Shown in pieces: positions 8,101 to 19,037 of a stretch of 64,000 nucleotides of DNA. Origin of the DNA: Actinoplanes sp. SE50/110 (GTDB lineage Bacteria > Actinomycetota > Actinomycetes > Mycobacteriales > Micromonosporaceae); contig NZ_LT827010.1 of the NCBI RefSeq assembly GCF_900119315.1, positions 408,001 to 472,000 of the forward strand. Direction: 5' to 3'. Below the pieces are notes generated by a model, which was given only the letters and a program-made list of their open reading frames with translations, ran no database searches and was not told the origin of the DNA. Numbering within the stretch: the stretch's first letter is position 1; every line of letters begins with the position of its first letter. The position numbers and the translations under genes were made by a program.

Positions 8101-10524
8101 TCAGGAGACGGCCACGGTCATCGACGTACCGAGCTGGCTCAAGACCTTGATCTTGACGCCGACCGCGGGGAGCTTGACGCCCTGGTTGGGCAGCTCGTCG
8201 TAGTAGTACTTGTCCTTGTCGTTGAAGACCGTCCGGCCCCACTGCGGCGTGATCAGCGAGGGCTTGCCGGCCTGGTGCAGCAGCATGCCGTCGGTCGGGT
8301 ACAGCCCGAACGGCGCGTCGTAGATCTGCACGCGGACGCGCCACGGCTTGCCGTCCGGAGCCAGGAACGGCTTCGGGTGCGCGTCGATGTAGAGGTTGCG
8401 GCCCGACCCCGGGTGGGCCGGCGTGTTGTTGTCGGCCTGCGAGGTGTCCCAATACGAGATGAGCAGGCCGGTCTGGTAGTTGTAGTGCTCCACCCAGTCC
8501 GGCTTGTCGGCGAACCCGAAGTTGTACGGGCCGGTGGCCAGGTACTTGTCGTACGAGGTGTAGCTGCGGTAACCGGCGATGTAGTAGTTCGGGTAGTTCT
8601 GCACGACGGTGGACCCGATGACGGTGAACCCGGCCAGGGTCCACACGCCGTTGCCCTCAGCGCCGTCCGTGCTCAGCGTCGCGCCGTCGGCCGACACGGT
8701 GATCTCGTCACCGAAGAAACCACCCTTGTTGGTCCCGCTGTCGCTGACGTACCGCAGCCGCAGCGAGATCTTCTTCCCGGCGTACGCGGTGAGCGGCACC
8801 GTGATGTCCGACCAGCTCTTTCCACCGTTGCCGGTCAGGCCCGGGTTGCCGCCGGCGTCCCGGGGGAACGGCTTGTCACCCACGGTGCCGTCGAGTTTGG
8901 TCCAGGTGGTGCCGCCGTCCGCGGACGCCTCGAAGAACTGGTAGTCGTATCCGGTCTCGATGTTGTACCGGCCCTTGAGGCTGAGCGCGGCGGTGGTCTT
9001 CCCGGTGAGGTCCACCGTCGTGGTCATCGAGGTGTTCAGGTTGTCGGCGTTGCCGGAGTAGAACTGCTTGGTGCCGGCGGCCGGCGCACCCATGTCGTAG
9101 GAGACCGGTTTCTCCGGCAGGTTGACCACCACAGCCTGCTTCTTCTTGGTGTTGTACTCCTCCGGGCCGAGGTTGACGACCTTCTTCTGCCCGGCGTCCA
9201 CCTTCTCGTAGTTCAGCCAGCCCAGCTGCAGCTTGTTCCAGGCGCCGAGGTCGCCCGGCCGGTTGCCGATGCCCTGGTCGTGCCGGCCGTTGAGGCGGCT
9301 CTGCGCCATCAGCGTCCAGTACTCGTTCGGGTTGTCGCCCGGGTGGTCGCCGTCGGTGTTGTAGTCGTCCGGCAGACCGAGGTCGTGGGTGTACTCGTGC
9401 GTGAAGACGCTGAGGCCACCGTTCTCCGGCTGGATGGTGTAGTCACCGATCCAGATGCCGGTGTTGCCGATCTCGGTGCCGCCGAGCCGGTTGGTGGCCG
9501 GGCCGGTGGAGCCGACGTCGGTGCCGTAGGCGTACCACCGGTGGCTCCAGATCGCGTCCTCACCCTGCTGCGGGTCACCGTCGGCCTGGTCACCGCCGGC
9601 GTGCACGATCTGGAAGTGGTCGATGTAGCCGTCCGGCTCGTTGAAGTTGCCGTCACCGTCGTAGTCGTACCGGTCGTACTGGTCGAACGACTTCATGTCC
9701 TCGGCGATCTGCGCGTCCGTGCGGCCGGCCTTCTTCTGGTCGGCGACCCACGCGTTCGCGGCGTCCCGGACGAGTGCCCAGGTGTTGTTGCAGGTGCTGG
9801 AGTGGCAGACGGCCGGGTCGTTGGCCGGGTTGGTGGTGTCCTCGTCCTTGACCGGGTCGTTGGAGCGGCCGTACCGCGCCTCGTTGTAGGGCACCTTCAC
9901 CCAGTCGGTGACCTCGCCGCCGACGCTGTACCGGCCGGACGACTGGGTCTCGAAGTAGGTCTTGAGCGACTCGGCGCCGGCGCCGGTGCCGAAGTACATC
10001 TGGCGGAAGTGGTCCGCCGAGTAGTCCGACTGCCAGATCGTCGAGTTGTCGACCTTGCGGTCCGGCTGTGGGATCTGGTTGTGCAGCGGGCCGCTGAACG
10101 TCGTCGGGCCGGCCGTGGTCGGGTCGGTGTCCTTGTCCGGGTAGGCCGGATCCCGCTGGTCACCGAACTCGGCGAGGATCACGAAGATCCGGTCGGTGCG
10201 CTCGTTGCCCAGCTCGACGTACTGGTTCTGCCCGATGTGGCCCAGCGGGCCCCGGCCACTCGGCGCTCGGCCCAGGTTGACCACCTGGCTGCCGTGCCGG
10301 TTCTCGATCTTGGCCTTGCCGCTGATCACGTCGGCGACCGCCTGCTGGCGCAGCTCGCGGCGCTTGGCCTCGAGCGGCTGCGGCAGGTCGTCGACGTTCA
10401 CGGTGTCGGCCGAGGTCGACGGGGCGGTGTCAACCGGGGGCGCCGCGAAGGCCGTGGCCGGGAAAGACGCCCCGACACTGGTGACCATCGCGGCGCCGAG
10501 CAGTCCTGCGACCACCTTGCGCAC
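8101..10524 (-). CDS. Immune inhibitor A family secreted metalloprotease (M6)
   Basis: This is an 807-residue secreted zinc protease. A Sec signal peptide (residues 1-28, ending AFA/AP) is followed by a propeptide. The zinc motif HEYTH is at about 376-380 within THEYTHDLGLPDDY, the extended M6 signature, and an upstream DYDGDGN segment (about 287) looks like a calcium site. The C-terminal half carries a beta-rich carbohydrate/adhesion-like domain with several Trp and Tyr. The GTG start has CGGAGG seven bases upstream. It stands alone between two terminators. The family degrades host or environmental proteins; the substrate here is unknown. Confidence 0.92.
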   Translation of the reverse strand: MRKVVAGLLGAAMVTSVGASFPATAFAAPPVDTAPSTSADTVNVDDLPQPLEAKRRELRQQAVADVISGKAKIENRHGSQVVNLGRAPSGRGPLGHIGQNQYVELGNERTDRIFVILAEFGDQRDPAYPDKDTDPTTAGPTTFSGPLHNQIPQPDRKVDNSTIWQSDYSADHFRQMYFGTGAGAESLKTYFETQSSGRYSVGGEVTDWVKVPYNEARYGRSNDPVKDEDTTNPANDPAVCHSSTCNNTWALVRDAANAWVADQKKAGRTDAQIAEDMKSFDQYDRYDYDGDGNFNEPDGYIDHFQIVHAGGDQADGDPQQGEDAIWSHRWYAYGTDVGSTGPATNRLGGTEIGNTGIWIGDYTIQPENGGLSVFTHEYTHDLGLPDDYNTDGDHPGDNPNEYWTLMAQSRLNGRHDQGIGNRPGDLGAWNKLQLGWLNYEKVDAGQKKVVNLGPEEYNTKKKQAVVVNLPEKPVSYDMGAPAAGTKQFYSGNADNLNTSMTTTVDLTGKTTAALSLKGRYNIETGYDYQFFEASADGGTTWTKLDGTVGDKPFPRDAGGNPGLTGNGGKSWSDITVPLTAYAGKKISLRLRYVSDSGTNKGGFFGDEITVSADGATLSTDGAEGNGVWTLAGFTVIGSTVVQNYPNYYIAGYRSYTSYDKYLATGPYNFGFADKPDWVEHYNYQTGLLISYWDTSQADNNTPAHPGSGRNLYIDAHPKPFLAPDGKPWRVRVQIYDAPFGLYPTDGMLLHQAGKPSLITPQWGRTVFNDKDKYYYDELPNQGVKLPAVGVKIKVLSQLGTSMTVAVS

Positions 10525-10707
10525 TGATTACCTCCGTTATGCGGCCGGACGCTGGGTGCAGCGACGGCCAGGCGTAAACGATCCCGTGGTTCGGGACTGC
10601 CTCTGAACGTAGGTAAATCAGTCGATGTACGGGGTGGGAGATCGCGATTGATAGATGATGGTTACGTGGTATGCCGGCGCCATAACATCGGCGTCGGGAA
10701 GCCGGAA

Positions 10708-10736
10708 GGCCGGCGACGCGTGCGGCGTCACCGGCC
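10708..10736 (-). terminator. Intrinsic terminator after acsA
   Basis: The arms GGCCGGCGAC (10708-10717) and GTCACCGGCC (10727-10736) pair completely in the leftward RNA, with one G-U pair, around a 9-nt loop, 15 nt beyond the acsA stop codon. Confidence 0.65.
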
Positions 10737-10751
10737 CTCCCGCAGCGGGCT

Positions 10752-12737
<1,986 letters not shown>

Positions 12738-12894
12738 GAGGGCGGCTCCTCTGCCATGACCGGGGTCTCTACGTTGCACACTAGTGGGTGCGCGCCGGAT
12801 GACGCGTAGGTGATTGGTACTGCGCGAATCTTGCCAGTTCCACTCGTATTTGTGCACCCCGCGTTTCCGCGGTTTTACCGGTTACCGTGTGCAG

Positions 12895-13626
12895 GTGGAT
12901 CCACTAGCTCCCCTGCTCGATCTCGCTGACGTCGCTCCGGCCCTGGCCGCGGCCCGGGACAGCGTCGACACCGCCATGCGGCACCGGGCCCTGCGGCGGC
13001 ACGGCGGCCAGGTCGCCGCCGAGGCCAGCCTGCGCGCCGCGGTCGCCAGCGCCGCCCTGGAAGGCAACGTCCACGACCTCGACGACGTGCGGGCCGGCAC
13101 GATCACCGACCCGGTCGTGCAGGGCGCCCTGCGGGTCGCCGAGGGCCTCGGCGGCCTGGTCGACCTCTGGCCCCGTGCTCCCCGCCAGGTCCTTGCCAAG
13201 CTTCACGTGCTCGCCGCCCGCGGCGTCGTCCCGGCCGACGAGCTGGGCCGGCTCACCGGCGGCGCCGAACGCATCGACGCCCTCGCCGGCCTGGTCGCCG
13301 GCAACGAGGAGACCCCGCCGCTGCTGCTCGCCGCGATCGTGCACGCCGAGCTGATCACCCTGCGCCCGTTCGCCGGCCCGGCCGGCGTCGTCGCCCGCGC
13401 CGCCGCCCGGCTCACCCTGATCGGCCGCGGCTTCGACCCGCGCGGCCTGGTCGGCGTCGAAACCGGCCACCTCGCCCGCGAACCCGAATACGTCGGCTCG
13501 GCCGGCGCCTACGCCACCGGCACCCCGGACGGCGTCCGCTCCTGGCTGCGCCACTACGCCGCGGCGATCACCGCCGGCGCCGAGGAGATCACCGCCATCG
13601 GCGACTCGGTATTGGCATCCGTCTGA
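12895..13626 (+). CDS. Fic-fold protein with degenerate catalytic motif
   Basis: The product is 243 residues and mostly helical. The segment S-A-A-L-E-G-N (about 52-58) matches the [S/T]xxx-E-[G/N] inhibitory helix of Fic AMP-transferases. About 100 residues later LRPFAGPAGVVAR occupies the place of the Fic core HPFx[D/E]GNGRxxR: the catalytic His is Arg, and the phosphate-binding GNGR is lost. I therefore read it as a Fic relative that cannot perform ordinary AMPylation. The start is GTG 12895 because TACCGT lies 6 nt upstream (leaderless pattern); GTG 12889 is an alternative. It is divergent from acsA. Similar genes are annotated as oxidoreductases in databases (memory), probably wrongly. 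Confidence 0.68.
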   Translation: MDPLAPLLDLADVAPALAAARDSVDTAMRHRALRRHGGQVAAEASLRAAVASAALEGNVHDLDDVRAGTITDPVVQGALRVAEGLGGLVDLWPRAPRQVLAKLHVLAARGVVPADELGRLTGGAERIDALAGLVAGNEETPPLLLAAIVHAELITLRPFAGPAGVVARAAARLTLIGRGFDPRGLVGVETGHLAREPEYVGSAGAYATGTPDGVRSWLRHYAAAITAGAEEITAIGDSVLASV

Positions 13627-13659
13627 CCTGAGATCGAATCGGCGTCGCATAATTTCCGG

Positions 13660-14130
13660 GTGGCTGACAACTGGGTGCGTCCCTACGACCCCGGCACCGG
13701 CCGGTGGCTGGTCATCGCCTGGGAGGCGTTCGCCCTGACGATGCTGACCTGGGCCAGCGTCCGGCAGTTCGACCTGATGGGCCACGGCGTGCGGGTGGTC
13801 GCCTGCCTGCTCGCCGCGGTCTGGGTGATCGGCGCCTGGCGGATCCTGCAACTCGGCGTCTACGTCAGCCCGGACGGCGTGCTCGTCCGCGGCCTGCTGC
13901 GCTCCCGGATGCTGCGCTGGCGGGACATCGCCGGGGTCCGGTTGCACCGCGCGACCCATCGGCTCGGGCCGTGGGAGATCGAGGGCGGCAACACGGTCCT
14001 GCTGGAGCGGCTGGACGGGGCGACGATCAACACCGAGTTGTGGGAGCGGGGGGTCGACTTCCACTCGCGGCCCAAGGTCTTCCGCGCCGTCTACCAGGAG
14101 ATCCGCCACCGTCACCAGGCGGCGCGATAG
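13660..14130 (+). CDS. Membrane protein with bacterial PH-like domain
   Basis: This 156-residue protein has two hydrophobic segments (about 17-33 and 44-60). They are followed by a beta-rich region, VYVSPDGVLVRGLLRSRMLRW, characteristic of bPH_6-type domains found after a pair of membrane helices. It is leaderless: CATAAT lies 6 nt before the GTG at 13660. It follows the Fic-like gene by 33 bp but has its own -10 element. The function is unknown. Confidence 0.72.
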   Translation: MADNWVRPYDPGTGRWLVIAWEAFALTMLTWASVRQFDLMGHGVRVVACLLAAVWVIGAWRILQLGVYVSPDGVLVRGLLRSRMLRWRDIAGVRLHRATHRLGPWEIEGGNTVLLERLDGATINTELWERGVDFHSRPKVFRAVYQEIRHRHQAAR

Positions 14131-15123
14131 GCCGCGATGGCTGCGGGCCGGGCGTCGGTCGCAGGTCGTGGCAGCACTGCATACGTCTCGGATCCCCTGA
14201 TCCGTCCCCGGGTCTCGGATCCTATGATCCGTCCCCGGCAGGCTTCCGAAGTCGCCGGGATCGGATTCACCGGCAAGCTTCCGACGTCGCCGGGATCGGA
14301 TTCATCCTCGGGAAGTGAAGAGCCGGCGTCCCTGTCGGGGGCGCCGGCTTCGCGCGTCCGGACCGGGTTATCAAGCGTGCACCTGGGTCGTTGTCGACGG
14401 TCCAGCAGCCTGGTGGCGATGATCCCCATGAAGGCGGAAGCACCACCTGTGGCGGAGGTCCCGTCGCAACGTGCCTGCCGTGGCTGATCGCGCGTGGGTT
14501 CCCGGTGGCCGTGCACGAGACCCGATCATCGACCGTCCAGCAGATCGGCCATCCAGTGATCCTGGACGCCCGGAAAGCCGGTGACTCCGACTGCCGGTGG
14601 TGCCGATTTCTCGTTGGCCCCGCGACTCCTTTCTACGCCGCTCCCGGCATGATCGCCAGGTATCGGGCCAGCAAATCTGGTGATCATCGATTACTCAGAC
14701 CGAAGACATCCGCGCTGGTCATCGCATTGCAGCAGCTTCCGGGGGACGCCGGGGCGGTGCCGGTACACGATCCCATTCAAGATCAAATTCATGATGTCGT
14801 ATGTCCGCGCTGATCACCGACCGCCGCTCCCGCCGAGGGTCCCTGCGGGCCGAGCTGGCCGCTACGCGTCCAGAACGCTCAGCCCTCCGGTCCTACATCC
14901 GCGTGTGCCCACTGAACCGAAAACCACCGCCCGTTGCAGCCCCGCTGCGCCTGCATCGCGAGCGCTTTGTGCCTGCCGCTGCGCCCGAACCGCGGGGCGG
15001 TGGGTTGGCGTCCACTGTGCGGGGCGGTGGGTTCGGTGCGGTGGGGAGCTTGACGGCGTACCGCCGCAATCGGGTTTTGAAGGGGAGCGGTCTCGGGCCG
15101 CGGCCGCAGGCGGGTGGGGCGTC
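14131..15123. other. 1-kb stretch without a convincing gene; short repeats and one hairpin
   Basis: Open frames here have poor codon bias and no recognisable products. Near the left end two pairs of short direct repeats occur: TCTCGGATCC followed by TGATCCGTCCCCG, twice (about 14187-14240), then GTCGCCGGGATCGGATTCA, twice (about 14252-14303). A hairpin with arms AGCCGGCG (14321-14328) and CGCCGGCT (14342-14349) may end the PH-gene transcript. The segment 14640-14810 is unusually A/T-rich for this genome. I see nothing else. Confidence 0.5.
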
Positions 15124-15924
15124 TCAGGCCGCGGCGGCTCGGGCGCGGCGGTGGCGGCCGTAGAGGGCGAAGCCGATGGCGACGCCGACGCCGACGCCGA
15201 GGGCGGCGGCGACCGGGACGGCCGGGCGGTCGCGGAGGCGTTTGCCGAGGGCGATCGGGTGGCGGAACTCCAGCACCGGCCAGGAGCGTTCGGCGGCGAC
15301 GCGGCGCAGGGCGCGGTCCGGGTTCACGACGCTGGGGTGGCCGACCGCTTCGAGCATCGGCAGGTCACTGCTGGAATCCGAATAGGCGAAGCACTGGCCG
15401 AGGTCGTAGCCGCGGGTGGCGGCCAGCGCACGGATGCCGACGACCTTGGCCGGGCCGGCCGCGTAGAACTCGACGTCGCCGCTGTATCGCCCGTCGACGA
15501 TGGCCATCCGGGTGGCGATCACGTCGGAGATGCCGAGCAGCTCGCCGATCGGACGGACCATCTCGTCGCCGGACGCCGAGACGAGCACCACGTCACGGCC
15601 GGCCGCCTGGTGCTCGGCGATGAGCGCGGCGGCCTCGGCGTAGACGTACGGATTGATCAGCTCGTTGAGGGTCTCCGCGACAATCTGTTGCACCTGCTCG
15701 ATCCGCCAGCCCTTGCAGAGCGTGGCCAGATAGTCACGGGTGCGGGCCATCGCCTGCTCGTCGGTGCCGCCGCCGAGCCGGAACATCAGCTGGGCATAGG
15801 CGGATTTCACCACGTCACGGCGGGTGATCAGGCCATCCCGATAGAACGGCCGTCCGAAGGCCAGTGCGCTGGACTTGGCGATGACGGTCTTGTCGAGGTC
15901 GAAAAACGCGGCGCTGGGGCCCAC
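15124..15924 (-). CDS. HAD-IB family phosphatase with C-terminal membrane anchor
   Basis: This is a HAD-superfamily hydrolase of the SerB-like IB group, about 266 residues. Motif I is F-D-L-D-K-T near the start (nucleophile Asp, acid/base Asp). Motif II is V-S-A-S-G at mid-protein, and motif IV is Y-S-D-S-S-S-D-L-P. A single hydrophobic helix (AAALGVGVGVAIGFALYG) close to the C-terminus would tether it to the membrane. I prefer GTG 15924, because VGPSAAFFDLDKT matches the usual N-terminus and TACACT lies 8 nt upstream; a TTG at 15945 would add seven residues. The gene regularly sits beside ssd and the tad operon in actinobacteria (memory of Rv3661). Confidence 0.85.
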   Translation of the reverse strand: MGPSAAFFDLDKTVIAKSSALAFGRPFYRDGLITRRDVVKSAYAQLMFRLGGGTDEQAMARTRDYLATLCKGWRIEQVQQIVAETLNELINPYVYAEAAALIAEHQAAGRDVVLVSASGDEMVRPIGELLGISDVIATRMAIVDGRYSGDVEFYAAGPAKVVGIRALAATRGYDLGQCFAYSDSSSDLPMLEAVGHPSVVNPDRALRRVAAERSWPVLEFRHPIALGKRLRDRPAVPVAAALGVGVGVAIGFALYGRHRRARAAAA

Positions 15925-16236
15925 GGGCCGAAAGTGTAGCCGCAACCCGTCGATCCGCGAGCACCCGTTTCCCGTGACGCGCAGTGAAATCGGGCAGACA
16001 GGCAGGGACGCTTCATTGAGTCACATTCGGTACTCGACGGCTGCCTCAGTCTGAGGCAGACTTGTGTTTGCGATGGGGAAGAGTGTTGTTACCGTCGCGT
16101 CCCGTATGCCTCACCGATATGGCTCTCGGCGGCCGCGCCCCCGCGGTGGCCGAGTTGATTCGGCTCGACCCCCCCGGAGCCGAATCCCAGGACGACCCCC
16201 GTCTCCCCCGGCGGGGGTCGTTCCCTTCATGGGGGC
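15925..16236 (-). terminator. Gene-free gap with terminator hairpins after the STAS gene
   Basis: Two G/C hairpins lie just past the STAS stop: arms ACGACCCCC (16192-16200) and GGGGGTCGT (16213-16221), and arms GGCTC and GAGCC around 16162-16181. They would end the leftward STAS transcript. The rest (15946-16150) holds no gene I can support and should contain the HAD gene promoter. Confidence 0.5.
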
Positions 16237-16596
16237 TCAGGCGCCGGTCGCGTGCGCCTGGCCGGCGCTCTCCTCGAAGCTGTCCGTGACCCCGAAGAAA
16301 CCGCTGAGCCCGGTCACGGTGAGAACGCGCCGGAAAGTGGGGCTGGCGTTGATCACCAGGTATCGAACGTTGCTCTCCGTGGCGGTTCGGTAGCCGTCGA
16401 TCAGTGCGCCGAGGCCGGTCGAGTCGATGAACGACGCATCCCGCAGGTCGATCTGGACCAGCGGCGGTGACCAGTCGGCGACCGCGTGCCGGATGCCGTC
16501 GGCAACCTCGTCGGCATTGGAGAAGTCGATCTCTCCGAACACTGTGATCGTGACCGTGCCGTCGTCCGCGAGCGTGGTCCGGATCGAGCTCTCCAT
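16237..16596 (-). CDS. STAS-domain anti-sigma factor antagonist
   Basis: This 119-residue protein is a single STAS domain of the SpoIIAA/RsbV type. The phosphorylatable serine lies in F-I-D-S-T-G-L-G (about residues 56-63), and the N-terminal strand ITVFGEIDF is typical. Such proteins release sigma factors by binding kinase/anti-sigma partners when unphosphorylated. I start at ATG 16596, which has GGAG and GGGG within a dozen bases upstream; ATGs at 16608 and 16650 are in frame. No kinase gene is adjacent; a STAS/HATPase pair occurs at 24653-25446. It is divergent from the Tad operon. Confidence 0.85.
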   Translation of the reverse strand: MESSIRTTLADDGTVTITVFGEIDFSNADEVADGIRHAVADWSPPLVQIDLRDASFIDSTGLGALIDGYRTATESNVRYLVINASPTFRRVLTVTGLSGFFGVTDSFEESAGQAHATGA

Positions 16597-16703
16597 ACCC
16601 CACTCCATCGGTCCGTGTCGGCACAACATACCCAACTCGGGCCGGTCCATTCGCCGAAGGTGGAGAGCCCGCCCGCATAGCAGATCCCACCGACCCGCGG
16701 GAG

Positions 16704-16731
16704 TTGTCCACAGCGCTCCGAGTTATCCACA
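16704..16731 (+). promoter_or_regulatory. Pair of DnaA-box-like sites upstream of the Tad operon
   Basis: TTGTCCACA (16704-16712) and TTATCCACA (16723-16731) lie on the plus strand. The second is embedded in AGTTATCCACAG, which is identical in sequence and orientation to sites at about 1424 and 41358. They lie about 85-110 bp before the ssd start. Confidence 0.5.
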
Positions 16732-16815
16732 GGCCGGCAGATCGTGATTGCCCGGGACCGGCGCCGCCCGGGAGGTTGGGCGGGCCCGAACCCGCGCTCA
16801 CCACCGGAGGCCGCG

Positions 16816-17886
16816 ATGCCCCAGCCGCTCCGCCCACTCCTGGTCACCGCCGACGGCGACCTCCTCGACGACCTGCTGCGGCTGGCCGCGGCCGCGGACA
16901 GCGAGGCGGACGTGGCCGCCGACCCGGCCGCCGCCCGACTCCGCTTCCCGTCCGCCCCGATCGTGCTGATCGGCGCCGACCTGGCCGTGGCCTGCGCGCG
17001 GGCCCGGCTGCCCCGCCGATCCCGGGTGATCGTCGTGCTGCGCGGCAGCCCACCCGAGGGACTGTGGCCCACAGCGGAATCCCTCGGCGCCGAGCACGTC
17101 GCGGCGCTGCCCGAGGCCGAGCCGTGGCTGATCGAGCAACTCGCCACCCGGCCCCGGCCGCCCGCCGTCTCCCGCACCCTCGCCGTGATCGGCGGCCGCG
17201 GCGGCGCCGGGGCCAGCATCCTCGCCGCCGGACTCGCCGGGACCGCGGTCGCCGCGGGCCGCCGCACCCTGCTGATCGACGCCGACCCACTCGGCGGCGG
17301 CCTCGACCTGGTGCTCGGCTGGGAGCAGGTCAGCGGCCTGCGCTGGCCCGGGCTCGCCGGGGCCGGCGGCCGGGTCGACCCGCCGGCCCTGCTCAACGCA
17401 CTGCCACACCGCGGCGACCTGGTGCTGCTCTCCTTCGACCGGGACCAGATGACCGGGGTGCCGGCCGAGGCGATGGCCGCCACCCTGGACGCCGCCCGGC
17501 GCGGTCGCGACGTGATCGTCGCCGACCTACCCCGGCAACTCGACGACGCCGCGGCGCTGGCCCTGCAGGCCGCCGACCGGACCCTGCTGGTGGTCCCCGC
17601 CGAGCTGCGGGCCACAGCGGCCGCGGCACGGACCCTGGCCCAGATCCGGCCGCACTGCGAGCAGGTCTCGGTCGTGGTGCGCGGGCCCGCCCCCGGGCGA
17701 CTGCGGCCCCGCGACATCGCGCAGACGCTCGGTCTGCCCCTGGCCGGGGCGCTGCGGCCCGACCCGGCGATGTGCCAGGACCTCGAACGCGGGACAGCGC
17801 CGGCCACGAGCGGGAAAGGGCCGCTCGCCGAGCTCTGCCGGCGGCTGGTCGACGAACTGATGCGGCCGCCGGCGGTGGCGGCATGA
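16816..17886 (+). CDS. ssd: Ssd/CpaE-like MinD-superfamily protein (septum site-determining protein)
   Basis: This 356-residue protein has a receiver-like N-terminal region and a ParA/MinD-type ATPase domain from about residue 120. The deviant Walker A reads G-G-R-G-G-A-G-A-S, without the signature lysines, as I remember for Ssd. The Walker A' region L-L-I-D-A-D-P is conserved. It is the first gene of the Tad operon. CpaE-like proteins place Tad machines at the pole or septum, and Ssd overexpression blocks division in mycobacteria (literature memory). The ATG at 16816 follows GGAGG. The stop overlaps tadA by ATGA. The missing lysine suggests altered or absent ATP hydrolysis. Confidence 0.82.
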   Translation: MPQPLRPLLVTADGDLLDDLLRLAAAADSEADVAADPAAARLRFPSAPIVLIGADLAVACARARLPRRSRVIVVLRGSPPEGLWPTAESLGAEHVAALPEAEPWLIEQLATRPRPPAVSRTLAVIGGRGGAGASILAAGLAGTAVAAGRRTLLIDADPLGGGLDLVLGWEQVSGLRWPGLAGAGGRVDPPALLNALPHRGDLVLLSFDRDQMTGVPAEAMAATLDAARRGRDVIVADLPRQLDDAAALALQAADRTLLVVPAELRATAAAARTLAQIRPHCEQVSVVVRGPAPGRLRPRDIAQTLGLPLAGALRPDPAMCQDLERGTAPATSGKGPLAELCRRLVDELMRPPAVAA

Positions 17887-19037
17887 GCGTGGTCGACCGG
17901 GTGCGGCGGCAGCTCGCCTACGACGGGGTGGAAGCCACCCCGGCGGCCGTGGTGAGCGCGGTGCGCCGGGACGGTGAGGTCCTCGGTGACCACGCCGTGC
18001 TGCGCCTCGCCGACCGGGTGCGCGACCAGATGATCGGGGCCGGTCCGCTCGCGCCGCTGCTCAGCGACCCGCTGGTCACCGACGTGCTGGTGAACGGCGT
18101 GCAGGTCTGGGTCGACCGGGGCGCCGGGTTGCAGCGGGCCGCGGTGCGGCTCGGCGATCCGGAGGACGTGCGGCGGCTTGCCCAGCGGCTGGTCGCGGCC
18201 TGCGGGCGGCGGCTCGACGACGGCCAGCCGTACGCGGACGCGCGGCTGCCCGACGGCACCCGCCTGCACGCCGTGCTGCCCCCGGTCGCCACCCACGGGC
18301 CGTACCTTTCGCTGCGGACCTTCCGGCAGCGCCCGTTCAGCCTCGGCGACCTGGTCACCCACGCGACGGTGCCGGCCGCGGCCGCGCCACTGCTCGAAGC
18401 TGTCGTCGCCGCCGGGCTGGCCTACCTGGTCACCGGCGGCACCGGCAGCGGCAAGACCACTCTGCTCGCCACCCTGCTCGGGCTGGTCCCGCCGACCGAG
18501 CGGATCGTGCTGGTCGAGGACGCGGCCGAGCTGCGCCCGGTGCACCCGCACGTGGTGGCGTTGCAGGCCCGCACGGCGAATGTGGAGGGCGCCGGCGCGA
18601 TCGGGCTGACCGACCTGGTGCGGCAGGCGCTGCGGATGCGCCCCGACCGGCTGGTCATCGGGGAGTGCCGTGGCCCCGAGATCGTCGACCTGCTCGGGGC
18701 GCTGAACACCGGGCACGACGGCGGCGCGGGAACACTGCACGCCAACGCCCCGGGCGACGTACCGGCCCGGCTGGAAGCGCTTGGGCTGCTCGGCGGGCTG
18801 CCCCGGGCCGCGCTGCACGCGCAGGTGCTGGCCGCCCTGCAGGTGGTGTTGCACCTCCGGCGGGTCGGTGGCGCACGGCTGCTGGAATCGATCGGCATCC
18901 TGGTGCCCGCCGGGACCGAACGGCTCACCTCCGTGGTGACCGCCTGGGACCGGACCACCGGCCCCGGGCCCGGTCCGTTCGCGCGGATGCTGCGGGCCCG
19001 CGGGATCACCGCTCCACCGGTGCCGGCGGCGTCATGA
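17883..19037 (+). CDS. tadA: Tad pilus assembly ATPase (TadA/CpaF)
   Basis: This 384-residue secretion ATPase powers Flp pilus assembly in the cytoplasm. The N-terminal half carries GAGPLAPLL and V-T-D-V-L-V-N, typical of CpaF. Walker A is G-G-T-G-S-G-K-T-T at about residues 184-192, the Asp box is V-L-V-E-D-A-A-E-L, and Walker B is R-L-V-I-G-E-C-R-G-P-E. The ATG overlaps the ssd stop (ATGA), and the stop overlaps tadB in the same way, so the products are made together. The prepilin peptidase needed by the system is not in the window. Confidence 0.93.
   Translation: MSVVDRVRRQLAYDGVEATPAAVVSAVRRDGEVLGDHAVLRLADRVRDQMIGAGPLAPLLSDPLVTDVLVNGVQVWVDRGAGLQRAAVRLGDPEDVRRLAQRLVAACGRRLDDGQPYADARLPDGTRLHAVLPPVATHGPYLSLRTFRQRPFSLGDLVTHATVPAAAAPLLEAVVAAGLAYLVTGGTGSGKTTLLATLLGLVPPTERIVLVEDAAELRPVHPHVVALQARTANVEGAGAIGLTDLVRQALRMRPDRLVIGECRGPEIVDLLGALNTGHDGGAGTLHANAPGDVPARLEALGLLGGLPRAALHAQVLAALQVVLHLRRVGGARLLESIGILVPAGTERLTSVVTAWDRTTGPGPGPFARMLRARGITAPPVPAAS

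Noticed and set aside
8275-10527. 750-codon frame opposite the M6 protease
   Set aside because: The M6 protein has a signal peptide, HExxH and normal composition; the opposite frame is Val/Arg/Gly-rich without motifs.
14801-15163. Small ORF in the gene-free kilobase
   Set aside because: It begins like a plausible small protein, but there is no Shine-Dalgarno and the composition collapses after 45 codons.
14680-15939. 419-codon plus-strand frame opposite the HAD gene
   Set aside because: The right part mirrors the HAD phosphatase; the left part has random composition and no ribosome site.
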